Positions 23,757 to 32,774 of a DNA stretch of 32,774 nt are shown one piece after another (positions within the stretch are counted from its first letter, which is position 1; every line of letters begins with the position of its first letter). Origin of the DNA: Rhizobiaceae bacterium (GTDB taxonomy: Bacteria > Pseudomonadota > Alphaproteobacteria > Rhizobiales > Rhizobiaceae). The DNA lies in contig JAESUH010000187.1 of NCBI GenBank assembly GCA_016763155.1, forward strand, positions 1-32,774. Direction: 5' to 3'. The notes beneath the pieces are model-generated. The model had not been told where the DNA came from, did no database searches, and saw nothing but the letters and a program-made list of their open reading frames with translations. Made by a program: the position numbers and the translations under genes.

Positions 23757-24482
23757 ATGTTGCGCCAACACCTTATATGTGTTGCTGAACAACAAATATG
23801 GGGTCAGAATTTGCCAAATAGCGTACAGGTAAAAGTTGGTGTGGTTGGCCGTCTTCGGAATTATTTCCTGACGGGACTGATCATTACTGCACCGGTGGCA
23901 ATCACCATCTATTTGACATGGACGCTAATCGGCTGGGTCGATGGCTGGGTCGAACCCTATATTCCTGCAGCTTACAATCCGAGCACATATTTGCCGTTTG
24001 ATGTTCCTGGCTTTGGCTTGGTTGTTGCTGTTTTTCTCATCATCATCATCGGCTTCCTAACTGCAAACTTTATCGGCAGAACCATATTGGGTTATGGCGA
24101 GCGGTTGCTTAACCGTATGCCGCTGGTGCGCACGATCTATTCAGGCCTAAAACAGATATTTGAGACGGTGCTCTCGGATACTACAAAATCATTTCAAACA
24201 GCAGCTATTGTCGAATATCCGCGCAAAGGGCTTTTCGCCCTATGTTTCGTCGCGACAGACACTAAGGGCGAGGTTGAGGTGAAAATGAATGCCTTGGGGT
24301 ATGAAACCGTTAGCGTGTTTTTGCCAACTACTCCTAATCCTACTTCGGGGTTTTTATTATTCGTGCCGAAGCAAGACCTGACAGTTCTTGATATGAGCGT
24401 TGAAGATGCGGCGAAACTGGTGATTTCTGCAGGTCTGGTGACCCCGGATGAACTGGCGGAAAAAGCCAAGAAAAAAACCTAG
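23757..24482 (+). CDS. DUF502 family membrane protein
   Basis: This 241-residue protein has two strong membrane helices: near 35-55 (NYFLTGLIITAPVAITIYL, then WTLIGWVDGWVEPYIP) and near 84-105 (GFGLVVAVFLIIIIGFLTAN). A conserved soluble domain follows, with GRTILGYGERLLNRMPLVRTIY, a KQIFETVLSD segment and the late PNPTSGFLLFVP motif. This pattern is characteristic of DUF502, a widespread bacterial family of unproven function. The start is uncertain: the first 25-30 residues are unlike the family and a later non-ATG start is possible. A short gap separates it from recG, which is convergent. Confidence 0.85.
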   Translation: MLRQHLICVAEQQIWGQNLPNSVQVKVGVVGRLRNYFLTGLIITAPVAITIYLTWTLIGWVDGWVEPYIPAAYNPSTYLPFDVPGFGLVVAVFLIIIIGFLTANFIGRTILGYGERLLNRMPLVRTIYSGLKQIFETVLSDTTKSFQTAAIVEYPRKGLFALCFVATDTKGEVEVKMNALGYETVSVFLPTTPNPTSGFLLFVPKQDLTVLDMSVEDAAKLVISAGLVTPDELAEKAKKKT

Positions 24483-24541
24483 AGCGTTTCATTTTACGCA
24501 CTCCTTATCCGAAAACCGGCCGTCAGTATTCGGGAAGTGCT

Positions 24542-26650
24542 TTAGCCCGCTCGCAGCAGCCTGATTGCATCATCCTGCCCAAATAGGTAAAGTAAAAGCC
24601 GCAGCGCTTCGCCCTGTTCTTTTTCCAGATTTGGGTTGGTTTCGACTATCAACCGCGATTGATCTCTCGCCATTTCCAGAATGTCACCGTGAAATTCTAT
24701 TTCAGCCAAATTAAATCCGGGCATGCCTGATTGACGTGTGCCCAGCACTTCTCCTTCACCGCGTAATTTTAAATCTTCTTCTGCGATGCGAAACCCGTCT
24801 TCGGTTTCGCGCATGATATTCAACCGTGCTTTGGCGACTTCGCCAAGCGGGCCTTTATATAACAAAACACAACTGGACGCTTTATCGCCACGTCCAACCC
24901 GCCCGCGCAGCTGATGCATCTGGGCCAGACCGAAGCGTTCGGCGTGTTCAATCACAATGATTGTTGCATCGGGCACATCTACGCCCACTTCAATCACTGT
25001 GGTTGCCACCAGAATTTTCGTGGTGCCATCACTGAAATCCTGCATTGCCGCTGATTTTTCATCTGAACTCATGCGCCCATGAACGAGGCCAATGCCACTG
25101 CCAAATTGTTGCACCAAAGTTTCGTAGCGATCTTGTGCGGCGGTAAGTGGCAATTCTTCGCTTTCTTCCACTAGCGGACATATCCAATAGACTTTCTGTC
25201 CGGTTTTTACGGCGGTGCCGATACGCTCAATCAGAGCAGACAATCGCTCCAGCGGAAGCGCATTGGTTTGAATTGGAAGTCTGCCCGGAGGTTTCTCATC
25301 AAGCTGGGAGACATCCATGTCGCCAAAATAGGTGAGAACCAATGTGCGAGGAATTGGCGTAGCGGTCATTACCAAAATATCGACAGCTTCGCCCTTTTCT
25401 CCCAGAGCCAAACGTTGATGCACACCAAACCGGTGTTGCTCATCAATAATGGCAATTCGCAAATCATCGAACTTTACCGCATCCTGAAACAGGGCATGGG
25501 TGCCAATGATGATGCGTGTTTCGCCGGATGCAAGGCGTCCATAGATTTCCCGGCGTGAAACTCCCTTGTCCTTACCACTCAACACTTCAATAGAAATGCC
25601 GATCTCAGCACAAAGGGGGGCAAGGGTTGAATAATGTTGGCGTGCCAAAATTTCGGTAGGCACCATAATTGCCCCTTGGCCACCGGTTTCAATGGCGTTC
25701 AGAATTGCCAGCAACGCAACCACAGTTTTGCCGGAACCCACATCTCCCTGTAATAGGCGCAACATGCGTTCGGGCTTGGCCAGATCGCCGGTGATTTCTT
25801 TGAGTGAACGTTCCTGAGCGCCAGTCAATGTATAGGGCAGGTGAGTGCGCAGCTTGGCAGATAATTCTCCGCTGCCTGTACGCGCTTTACCGTGTAGTTT
25901 CTTCATTTTTGCTCGCATTAATGCGAGTGCCAATTGACCAGCCAAAAATTCATCCATCGCCAGACGTCGTCTTGACGGACTTTGTGGCGCTATATCCACT
26001 CCGTCGCTGGGGTGATGCACAAGTTCCAGAGACTGTTTGAAGCTTGGCCAATCTTCACGCACCATCAAATTTGCATCTATCCATTCATCAAATTCGGGTA
26101 ACATCCCAACGGTACGATGGATTGATCGCATTAATATCTTGGCAGATAGCCCAGCGGTGTTGCCGTAAATCGGTTCGACCAGAGGCATATCGGCAAATTC
26201 GGCTTCGCTCACCACATGGTCCGGGTGCGCCATGGTCGGATTGTCGTTGTACCACTCCATCTTGCCACTCACATAGCGCATCTCGCCAATTGGCAGTGCT
26301 TTTTCAATCCACGCCTGATGGGCGTGAAAGAATACCAGGGTCATGGTCGCACTATCGTCATGGACCTGAACCCGGTACGGAACGCGGCGGTTGCCACGCG
26401 GTGGCGGACTGTGGCTATCAACCCACACTTTCATGGTGACAATTGCTCCCTCAATGGCATCTGCAATCGCTGGCTGTTGACGACGATCAATGATTGAATG
26501 GGGAATATGAAACAACAAATCCACTAATCGCGCGGCATCTGCTTTCTCATTGCCAAAAAACAGACGATTAAGTGCCTTCTCCAACTTGGGGCCAATGCCT
26601 GCAAGGGAGGATACGGGAGCAAATAACGGATCAAGAATGGTTGGGCGCAT
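24542..26650 (-). CDS. recG: ATP-dependent DNA helicase RecG
   Basis: This 702-residue protein is of standard RecG length. The N-terminal wedge (OB-fold) domain covers about 60-170. The helicase core has Walker A GDVGSGKT at about 302-309, the DEQH box (IIDEQHRFG), motif III TATPIPRT, and motif VI QLRGRVGRG. The C-terminus has the RecG-specific LGTRQSGMPGF element. RecG remodels stalled forks and recombination intermediates by branch migration. It is transcribed divergently from the sdhE-mfd pair across a 134-base gap, a neighbourhood conserved in alphaproteobacteria. Confidence 0.97.
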   Translation of the reverse strand: MRPTILDPLFAPVSSLAGIGPKLEKALNRLFFGNEKADAARLVDLLFHIPHSIIDRRQQPAIADAIEGAIVTMKVWVDSHSPPPRGNRRVPYRVQVHDDSATMTLVFFHAHQAWIEKALPIGEMRYVSGKMEWYNDNPTMAHPDHVVSEAEFADMPLVEPIYGNTAGLSAKILMRSIHRTVGMLPEFDEWIDANLMVREDWPSFKQSLELVHHPSDGVDIAPQSPSRRRLAMDEFLAGQLALALMRAKMKKLHGKARTGSGELSAKLRTHLPYTLTGAQERSLKEITGDLAKPERMLRLLQGDVGSGKTVVALLAILNAIETGGQGAIMVPTEILARQHYSTLAPLCAEIGISIEVLSGKDKGVSRREIYGRLASGETRIIIGTHALFQDAVKFDDLRIAIIDEQHRFGVHQRLALGEKGEAVDILVMTATPIPRTLVLTYFGDMDVSQLDEKPPGRLPIQTNALPLERLSALIERIGTAVKTGQKVYWICPLVEESEELPLTAAQDRYETLVQQFGSGIGLVHGRMSSDEKSAAMQDFSDGTTKILVATTVIEVGVDVPDATIIVIEHAERFGLAQMHQLRGRVGRGDKASSCVLLYKGPLGEVAKARLNIMRETEDGFRIAEEDLKLRGEGEVLGTRQSGMPGFNLAEIEFHGDILEMARDQSRLIVETNPNLEKEQGEALRLLLYLFGQDDAIRLLRAG

Positions 26651-26784
26651 GATAATTTTTTGCCAGATTGAGTGCGCTGCGTCTAGGCCATGAACTCATA
26701 AACAGGGTCAAACTGCAAACTAGGGTTTGCAGAGGTTTGAAAATAGTGTTCAAGAAGCAACAAACTAATTTGGAAAACTGTCAA

Positions 26785-27042
26785 ATGGATGCCAGACGCA
26801 AGCAGCTGCTATATCGAGCCAATCATCGTGGAATCAAAGAAATGGATATTCTGCTGGGTGGGTTTGCAAGCGCCAATTTGGGCGATTTAAGCGAAGCGGA
26901 AGTTGATACATTTGAGGCAATTGCCGAACATCCCGACCGGGATTTGCTAACTTGGTTTACCGGCGAAGTTAAAACGCCAGATGATGTGGCCGGTGCAATG
27001 TTTGACCGTATATTGGCTTTTCAGGCAGCAAGTGTGAAGTAA
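26785..27042 (+). CDS. sdhE: Succinate dehydrogenase assembly factor 2 (SdhE, DUF339)
   Basis: The ATG at 26785 gives 85 residues, the normal length for the family. The frame is open to a TTG at 26668, but the extra residues do not resemble SdhE. The family motif RRKQLLYRANHRGIKEMD at residues 4-21 contains the RGxxE element (R15, G16, E19) needed for attaching FAD to the succinate dehydrogenase flavoprotein. A conserved helical remainder with the DRDLLTWFTGE segment follows. GGAAA about 10 bases upstream may be the ribosome site. The stop lies 5 bases before mfd, so the two are in one transcript. Confidence 0.9.
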   Translation: MDARRKQLLYRANHRGIKEMDILLGGFASANLGDLSEAEVDTFEAIAEHPDRDLLTWFTGEVKTPDDVAGAMFDRILAFQAASVK

Positions 27043-27047
27043 TCAAA

Positions 27048-30000
27048 ATGTTGGAATTTCAACAATTAACCTCAGTCTTTGAAGAAGACCTGCCAACGAC
27101 GATAACCGGCGTGCCTGAAGGATTTGAAGGGCTGGCGTTGGCAAGGCTTGCAGCCCTTGCGGCTGAGAGTGGCAAGGCGTTAGCCTTTGTGGCCAATGAT
27201 CATTTACAACTGAATTCAATTTCCGAAACCCTGGGGTTTTATGCGCCCTGGCTTGAGGTGATTGAGGTTCCCGCATGGGATTGTCTGCCTTATGACCGGG
27301 TCTCCCCAAGTGGCGAGATTGTTGCCAAACGGGTGGATGCTCTTAGCCGGATTGCAGCGCTTGGAAAAGTCGAAAAACCACTGCTGATCCTAACTACCGC
27401 TAATGCACTGGTACAACGCAATGTAACAGCCGAGCGGATGGTCGATCAGGTGACCTATATGGCGCCGGGCAACCGCGTAAATATGGATAGGCTGGTCGAA
27501 TGGCTGGCCGGGAATGGATTTGAGCGGGTTCCTGCGGTTCGTGATCGTGGCGAATTTGCTGTGCGTGGCGGTATTCTGGATTTCTTTGCGCCTGGAACTG
27601 AAGAACCTGTCAGACTGGATTTCTTCGGCGATACGCTGGAATCCATTCGCAGTTTCGATGCAGCCAGTCAGCGCACCACAAGCCAGCTCAAAAACCTAAC
27701 CATCGCTCCCATGAGTGAAATTGTCTTTGGTGAAGAAGAAATTCGTCGCTTCCGCACCAATTATTTATCCCTGTTCGGGGCGGCAAACCGTGATGACGCA
27801 TTATATGTGGCAATCAGCGAGGGGCGGCGATTTGCAGGGATGGAGCATTGGATGCCTCTGTTCTACGAGGAGTTGGACAGCCTGTTTGATTATTTCAAAC
27901 AATGTCATATTGCCATCGGCCATAATGTAATGGAGGCGGTGCATGAGCGGCTTGATCAAATCAAAGATCACTATCAGGCACGCTTAGATGTGATCGATGG
28001 TAAAATGGATGGGGGAACTCCCTATAAGCCAATTGAACCGACTAGCCTTTATCTTGCTGAAAACGAAATCAAGCAGGGGCTGGATGACGCTGTTGCAAGC
28101 ATTCTTTCTCCGTTTAATACCATTGAAACCAGCCAGACCAGAGTGGTCTCACTTGGTGGCAAACAATCGCGTAATTTCTCCGTAGAACGTTCAACGGGCG
28201 CTAATGTATTTGAAGCGGTGACAAGTTTTGCCGCCGAAGAGCGCGGCCTTGGCAAAAAGGTAGTGATTGCTTGCTGGAGCACCGGATCACGTGAGCGGCT
28301 ATCCAATGTTTTGGCCGAGCACGGCATGGGTAATATTGTTCAGATTGAAGGTTTCGGCGCGCTCGAATCCTTGGGCAAGGGCAAAACCGCCTTGGCGACC
28401 ATGCCGATGGAACACGGGTTTTCCACGGATGAAATAAGCGTAATTGCAGAACAGGATATTCTCGGCGACCGATTGGTGAGGCGCACCAAACGCAAAAAGG
28501 GCAGCGACGTCATTTCTGAGGCCGCAAGTCTGGGTGAGGGCGATATCGTGGTTCATGTGGATCATGGCATTGCACGCTTTATCGGGCTGAAAACAATCGA
28601 AGCCATGGGTGCGCCCCATGATTGTCTGGAATTGCATTATGCAGGCGAAGACAAATTGTTTCTGCCAGTTGAAAACATTGAATTACTATCCAGGTTTGGC
28701 AATGCTGATAGCGAAGTTCAGCTTGATCGTCTGGGCGGTGCCGCATGGCAGGCACGCAAGGCCAAGCTGAAGAAAAACATTCTTGAGATGGCAGACCAGC
28801 TAATCAAGATTGCAGCTGAACGTGCCTTGAGAACCGCCGAACGGTTTGTTGCTACAGAAGGTGTCTACGACGAGTTTGTCACCCGCTTTCCCTATGATGA
28901 AACGGAAGATCAACAAAGCGCCATTGATGACGTGCTCGATGATCTGGCTTCCGGCACACCGATGGATAGGCTGGTTTGCGGGGATGTTGGTTTTGGTAAA
29001 ACCGAAGTTGCCTTGCGTGCGGCCTTTGTTGCGGCCATGGCAGGGCGTCAGGTGGCCATTGTCGTGCCTACAACCCTTCTTGCCCGCCAGCATTATAAAA
29101 CCTTCTCCGACCGCCTTCGTGGGTTGCCACTGAAAATTGCCCATGCCTCGCGTCTGGTAGGCAGCAAGGAACTTGCGGCAGCACGAGCTGGTGTTGAAGA
29201 CGGCACTGTTGATGTGGTGATTGGCACCCATGCACTGTTGAGCAATTCCATCAAATTCAAGCGACTTGGCCTTTTGGTGATTGATGAAGAGCAGCGCTTT
29301 GGTGTGAAGCACAAGGAACGGCTGAAAGAACTTCGTTCGGACGTGCATGTGCTTACCCTTTCTGCAACGCCAATTCCGCGTACACTGCAACTGGCCCTGA
29401 CGGGGGTTCGTGAACTATCGCTGATAACCACAGCTCCGGTAGATCGTATGGCTGTTCGAACCTTCATTTCTCCCTTTGATGGTCTTGTGGTGCGTGAAGC
29501 ATTGCTTCGCGAGCGCTATCGTGGCGGCCAGAGTTTTTATGTTTGCCCAAGGGTCGATGATCTGGCTGAACGAAAAGCGTTTCTTGACGAACACGTTCCA
29601 GAGTTAAAAGTTGCCATAGCCCATGGCCAGATGCCGCCGGGCGAACTCGACGATGTGATGAACGCGTTTTACGATGGTAAATATGACGTTTTGTTATCCA
29701 CTACCATTGTGGAATCCGGGTTGGATATTCCAACCGCCAATACTCTGATTGTGCATCGGGCAGATATGTTTGGTCTGGCGCAGCTTTATCAATTGCGGGG
29801 CCGGGTAGGGCGTTCCAAGGCTCGTGCTTATGCCCTTTTCACTTTGCCGGTGAACCGGGTTCTAACCAAAACAGCAGAACGTCGTTTGAAGGTTTTGCAA
29901 TCGCTTGATAGTCTTGGTGCCGGGTTTGAATTGGCGAGCCACGATCTTGATATTCGCGGATCCGGCAATTTGCTCGGAGAAGAGCAATCCGGACAAATCA

Positions 30001-30542
30001 AGGAAGTGGGCTATGACCTTTATCAGCAAATGCTGGAAGAGGCCGTTGCCGAACTTAAAGAGGGCGAGGACTACACTGGAAGTGATAAATGGTCTCCTCA
30101 AATTTCTGTCGGCACTCCGGTATTGATCCCAGAATCATATGTGCCTGACCTTACACTTCGTCTCGGGCTCTATCGTCGTCTGGCTGATCTGCACGAGATG
30201 CCGGAAATTGAAGCATTTGCAGCTGAATTGATCGACCGTTTTGGCAAATTGCCAAATGAAGTAGATCAATTGCTCAAAATTGTCTTCATCAAGGGGCTAT
30301 GCCTGAAAGCCAATGTCGAAAAACTCGATGCAGGGCCAAAAGGATTGGTGATCTCGTTCCGTAACAATGATTTCTCTAATCCGGCAGCTCTTGTGCAATG
30401 GATTGGTGAGCAGGGTAGTTTGGCAAAGATCAGGCCCAATCAGGCAATCGTCCTGCAACGCGATTGGGAATCAGCTGATAAGCGTCTCAAAGGTTCTGCT
30501 GTCATCATGAACAAATTGGCTAAATTTGCTGAGGCCGCCTAG
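27048..30542 (+). CDS. mfd: Transcription-repair coupling factor Mfd
   Basis: This 1164-residue protein matches Mfd. The N-terminal UvrB-like module includes PAWDCLPYDRVSPSGEI and RDRGEFAVRGGILDFF. An RNA-polymerase-interacting domain follows (GDIVVHVDHGIARFIGL near residue 500). The RecG-like translocase has Walker A GDVGFGKT at about 645-652, DEEQRFG near 745, SATPIPRT, and QLRGRVGRS. The C-terminal domain contains GSGNLLGEEQSGQIKEVG and a TRCF end that masks the UvrA-binding face. Mfd pushes stalled RNA polymerase off damaged DNA and recruits nucleotide excision repair. It starts 5 bases after sdhE and ends in a stop that shares its bases with the thiQ stop on the other strand. Confidence 0.97.
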   Translation: MLEFQQLTSVFEEDLPTTITGVPEGFEGLALARLAALAAESGKALAFVANDHLQLNSISETLGFYAPWLEVIEVPAWDCLPYDRVSPSGEIVAKRVDALSRIAALGKVEKPLLILTTANALVQRNVTAERMVDQVTYMAPGNRVNMDRLVEWLAGNGFERVPAVRDRGEFAVRGGILDFFAPGTEEPVRLDFFGDTLESIRSFDAASQRTTSQLKNLTIAPMSEIVFGEEEIRRFRTNYLSLFGAANRDDALYVAISEGRRFAGMEHWMPLFYEELDSLFDYFKQCHIAIGHNVMEAVHERLDQIKDHYQARLDVIDGKMDGGTPYKPIEPTSLYLAENEIKQGLDDAVASILSPFNTIETSQTRVVSLGGKQSRNFSVERSTGANVFEAVTSFAAEERGLGKKVVIACWSTGSRERLSNVLAEHGMGNIVQIEGFGALESLGKGKTALATMPMEHGFSTDEISVIAEQDILGDRLVRRTKRKKGSDVISEAASLGEGDIVVHVDHGIARFIGLKTIEAMGAPHDCLELHYAGEDKLFLPVENIELLSRFGNADSEVQLDRLGGAAWQARKAKLKKNILEMADQLIKIAAERALRTAERFVATEGVYDEFVTRFPYDETEDQQSAIDDVLDDLASGTPMDRLVCGDVGFGKTEVALRAAFVAAMAGRQVAIVVPTTLLARQHYKTFSDRLRGLPLKIAHASRLVGSKELAAARAGVEDGTVDVVIGTHALLSNSIKFKRLGLLVIDEEQRFGVKHKERLKELRSDVHVLTLSATPIPRTLQLALTGVRELSLITTAPVDRMAVRTFISPFDGLVVREALLRERYRGGQSFYVCPRVDDLAERKAFLDEHVPELKVAIAHGQMPPGELDDVMNAFYDGKYDVLLSTTIVESGLDIPTANTLIVHRADMFGLAQLYQLRGRVGRSKARAYALFTLPVNRVLTKTAERRLKVLQSLDSLGAGFELASHDLDIRGSGNLLGEEQSGQIKEVGYDLYQQMLEEAVAELKEGEDYTGSDKWSPQISVGTPVLIPESYVPDLTLRLGLYRRLADLHEMPEIEAFAAELIDRFGKLPNEVDQLLKIVFIKGLCLKANVEKLDAGPKGLVISFRNNDFSNPAALVQWIGEQGSLAKIRPNQAIVLQRDWESADKRLKGSAVIMNKLAKFAEAA

Positions 30543-31174
30543 GTCTGTTGAGTAGTCACTAGCTGGCGATCAATAACTCGATATTGCCGCGTGGCAATGG
30601 CATCGCAATCACTTTGGTCATGGGTGACCATGAGGACACAACGCTGTTCTTCCTTGGCCAGTTTTTCAATCAGGGCCAACATTGCGGCTTTATTGGTGTC
30701 ATCCAGCCCGCTAAAGGGTTCGTCTAGCAGTAAAACAGGGGCATCACGCACCAATGCGCGTGCCAACGCCACACGCTGTTGTTGACCGCCGGACATTGTG
30801 TTGGCGATTTGATTTTCCAACCCGGTAAGGCCGACTTTTTTCAAAGCTTCTCCCACAATGGAAGGATCGACCTTTCCTTTAAGGCCCAGCCCCACGTTGC
30901 GGTTTGCAGAAAGGTGTTCAAATAAATTGTGGTTTTGGAATAGGGTTGTGACCGGACGAAGTTCTGGTGGGAGAGGTGTCAGGTCTTTGCCTTGCCACGT
31001 CAATTCGCCTCCATCCGCAATCAAGAAACCGGCGATCAATTCCAGCAAGGTTGATTTGCCAGAACCGCTCTCACCCATAATTGCGATGATTTCGCCCGGT
31101 TGCACATTGAGGCTGAACTCATATTTATCCGGTGAGCCCTTATAGTGAAATGTGAGGTGATCAAGTTTCAACAT
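30539..31174 (-). CDS. thiQ: Thiamine ABC transporter ATP-binding protein ThiQ
   Basis: This 211-residue ABC ATPase has intact motifs: Walker A MGESGSGKST at about 34-43, Q-loop FQNHNLFEHL, signature MSGGQQQRVALARAL, Walker B VLLLDEPFSGLD and H-loop MVTHD. The short length, the N-terminus LKLDHLTFHYKG and the adjacent fused permease identify it as ThiQ rather than a general importer ATPase. It powers uptake of thiamine and its phosphates. The gene overlaps the 3' end of thiP by 14 bases, so the two are translationally coupled, and it converges on mfd. The binding-protein gene thiB would lie upstream of thiP, outside the window. Confidence 0.93.
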   Translation of the reverse strand: MLKLDHLTFHYKGSPDKYEFSLNVQPGEIIAIMGESGSGKSTLLELIAGFLIADGGELTWQGKDLTPLPPELRPVTTLFQNHNLFEHLSANRNVGLGLKGKVDPSIVGEALKKVGLTGLENQIANTMSGGQQQRVALARALVRDAPVLLLDEPFSGLDDTNKAAMLALIEKLAKEEQRCVLMVTHDQSDCDAIATRQYRVIDRQLVTTQQT

Positions 31175-32774
31175 GGCTGGCCTTGCGTGAAATTGCGAAT
31201 AATCTGGGAACGGCGAGGAAAACGACCAAGGTCAGGACAAGCATAATCAACGCAACCCCGGCAGCATCATGGGTGCGGTAGGAGCCCATCATTTGATATA
31301 AATACCAAGGCAGCGTAGCAAAATCCTGACTGCCAAATAGTGCGATCACGCCCAAATCTCCCATCGACATGCAAAAAGAGAGCGCGCAGATATAACCGAT
31401 ATCACCGCGCAATAAAGGCCACTCCGCATAGCGCCAACGCTGTAAGGGTGAGAGCCCAAGAGAAAAGGACAATTTATCATAACGCAGCGCCGTCTTTTCC
31501 ATTGCGGGTGCCAGAATGGGCAATGCGAATGGTAAGGCCATAAATAGATTTGCGCTGATCAATGCAAACACAGCCCACAAATTTAAAGAGCCCGGCATTT
31601 GGCGCGCTAAAAGGAAAAACCCAAGGCCTAAAACCAATGAGGGCACGGCCAGATAAAGCATTGCAGAAAATGAAAGCGCCCGGTTAGCAATCTTTGATAA
31701 CATCGAGGCGCCCAATCTTGAATTGAGGGTGAAATTGCGTTTGGTAGCCGCGATTAACAATGCAACGACAATTGTTAGCAAGCTGGATGCCGTTGCAATG
31801 GCAATGGTGGTTATGAAGGCTTTTCTAAAGGCTGGTTCATTTAAAATTTTGCCATAATCCGCCTTTAGGCCATCCATAAAAATTGCACCCAATGGCAGCA
31901 GGAATAACAGACCAAGAATAAGGATCAGGCTTTTTTGGATTGTTCCGACAAGGCGGGGTTCCGGCCATTGGAAATTGCTCGTCTGAACTGAAATATTTTG
32001 TAACCCGGAGCGAAACCCCGATGCGAGCATCACCAAAACTGCGCAGATGATGAGTTGAAGCACGGCCAGATCCAAGGCCCGTGGAATATCAAAATCAAGC
32101 TTCAAAGCTTCATATATTGTCACTTCAAGCGTGTTGTAGCGGGGCGAGCCACCTAAAATCAACACAACTGCAAAGGAAGTGAAGCAAAGCAGAAATATTG
32201 TAACGGCCAGTCCGGGTATGGTTGTGCGGATGGCTGGCCATTCGATCAGATAAAACCGTTGCCATGGTGTCAGCCCAAGGCTGCGACAGAGCTTGCGTTT
32301 TTCCTCAGGAATGGTCGCAAACCGGTTGAGCAGGCTTCGTGCTGCAAATGAGCCGTTGAAATAGACATGGGCAATCAATATGCCTGTCAGGCCATATAAG
32401 AAGCTGCCGAAACTGTGATCAAACAATGCGCCGCTAGTTTGATTGAGCCAGCCATTTCTGCCGAACACGGTGACCAGTCCTAATACCAGCACCAAAGTTG
32501 GAATGACCAGTGCCGATGATAGAAGCGCAATCAGTATGCGCCGCCCCGGGAAATCTCCCTGATGATGCAGGCTCCAGGCCAGTATCAACCCGACCACTAA
32601 TGACAAGATTGTCGAGAGACTTGCCTGAAACAGGGTGAAGCCCACAACCGACCAGTCGCGAGCTAGAAGGCTATTAAAAAGGGTCGCGCTGGAAGTGGAA
32701 AAACCGGCTAATTGCCAAAGCAATACACCGATTAATCCCAACAGTGCTGCGCCAAGTAACGAGCCTGGAATAAG
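31161..32774 (-). CDS. thiP: Thiamine ABC transporter permease ThiP (5' end cut by the window)
   Basis: The frame is open to the last base of the window, giving at least 537 residues. An internal ATG at 32741 is probably not the start because hydrophobic family-like residues continue beyond it. The protein is a fused two-domain permease. Each half has about six helices and its own ATPase-docking (EAA) loop: SLGLTPWQRFYLIEWPAI in the first and SLGLSPLQRWRYAEWPLL in the second. This fused layout is typical of ThiP and of iron permeases; the adjacent ThiQ decides for thiamine. It forms the inner-membrane channel for thiamine uptake. Any thiamine riboswitch would lie upstream of thiB, outside the window. 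Confidence 0.92.
   Translation of the reverse strand, partial: LIPGSLLGAALLGLIGVLLWQLAGFSTSSATLFNSLLARDWSVVGFTLFQASLSTILSLVVGLILAWSLHHQGDFPGRRILIALLSSALVIPTLVLVLGLVTVFGRNGWLNQTSGALFDHSFGSFLYGLTGILIAHVYFNGSFAARSLLNRFATIPEEKRKLCRSLGLTPWQRFYLIEWPAIRTTIPGLAVTIFLLCFTSFAVVLILGGSPRYNTLEVTIYEALKLDFDIPRALDLAVLQLIICAVLVMLASGFRSGLQNISVQTSNFQWPEPRLVGTIQKSLILILGLLFLLPLGAIFMDGLKADYGKILNEPAFRKAFITTIAIATASSLLTIVVALLIAATKRNFTLNSRLGASMLSKIANRALSFSAMLYLAVPSLVLGLGFFLLARQMPGSLNLWAVFALISANLFMALPFALPILAPAMEKTALRYDKLSFSLGLSPLQRWRYAEWPLLRGDIGYICALSFCMSMGDLGVIALFGSQDFATLPWYLYQMMGSYRTHDAAGVALIMLVLTLVVFLAVPRLFAISRKASHVET

Noticed and set aside
26668-26784. TTG start giving a 124-residue SdhE
   Set aside because: The extra 39 residues do not resemble the family, while ATG 26785 begins exactly at the conserved N-terminus.

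Overview
The window looks like chromosomal DNA of an alphaproteobacterium, most likely of the Hyphomicrobiales (Rhizobiales). The evidence is the serS-surE-pcm-M23 peptidase order, a PopZ (DUF2497) gene beside a TolC gene, the recG/sdhE/mfd neighbourhood, a class II DAHP synthase, and a CyaC-type membrane adenylate cyclase. GC content looks moderate, in the mid-40s by eye (not computed). No phage, transposase, integrase or CRISPR array was seen. No stretch of more than 300 bases lacks a gene.

Layout. 1-3435: end of serS, then surE, pcm and an NlpD/DipM-like lipoprotein. 3460-9461 (minus): four co-directional genes, read from the right as a redox-type adenylate cyclase (cyaC), a 927-residue ABC-exporter-like protein with ruined ATPase motifs and a triplicated NBD segment, a stand-alone cyclic-nucleotide-binding protein, and a metallo-beta-lactamase-fold hydrolase. 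9699-10937 (plus): a second, soluble class III cyclase, divergent from cyaC. 11049-11444: a small membrane protein. 11447-12808: a tRNA island with a degenerate tRNA-Cys-like copy bracketed by 15-bp direct repeats, ddaH, tRNA-Asn and an intact tRNA-Cys. 12910-17891: a second PCMT-like protein, TolC, PopZ, a PAP2 phosphatase and glutamate racemase. 18087-24482: rpsD with a clear terminator, a gamma-glutamylcyclotransferase-like protein, DAHP synthase, a GFA-family protein, glmS, a GNAT acetyltransferase and a DUF502 membrane protein. 24542-30542: recG (minus), then sdhE and mfd (plus). 30539-32774 (minus): thiQ and the 3' part of thiP, which runs off the window.

Most of the window is housekeeping: translation, cell-envelope upkeep, DNA repair, and aromatic and amino-sugar synthesis. 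The region that stands out is 3460-10937. Two cyclic-nucleotide cyclases, a cyclic-nucleotide receptor without a DNA-binding domain, a phosphodiesterase-capable fold and a pseudo-ABC transporter sit together there. This suggests a membrane redox-sensing cAMP circuit in which the pseudo-transporter may be a scaffold or effector; that interpretation is inference. The tRNA island at 11447-12808 is the second region worth attention.
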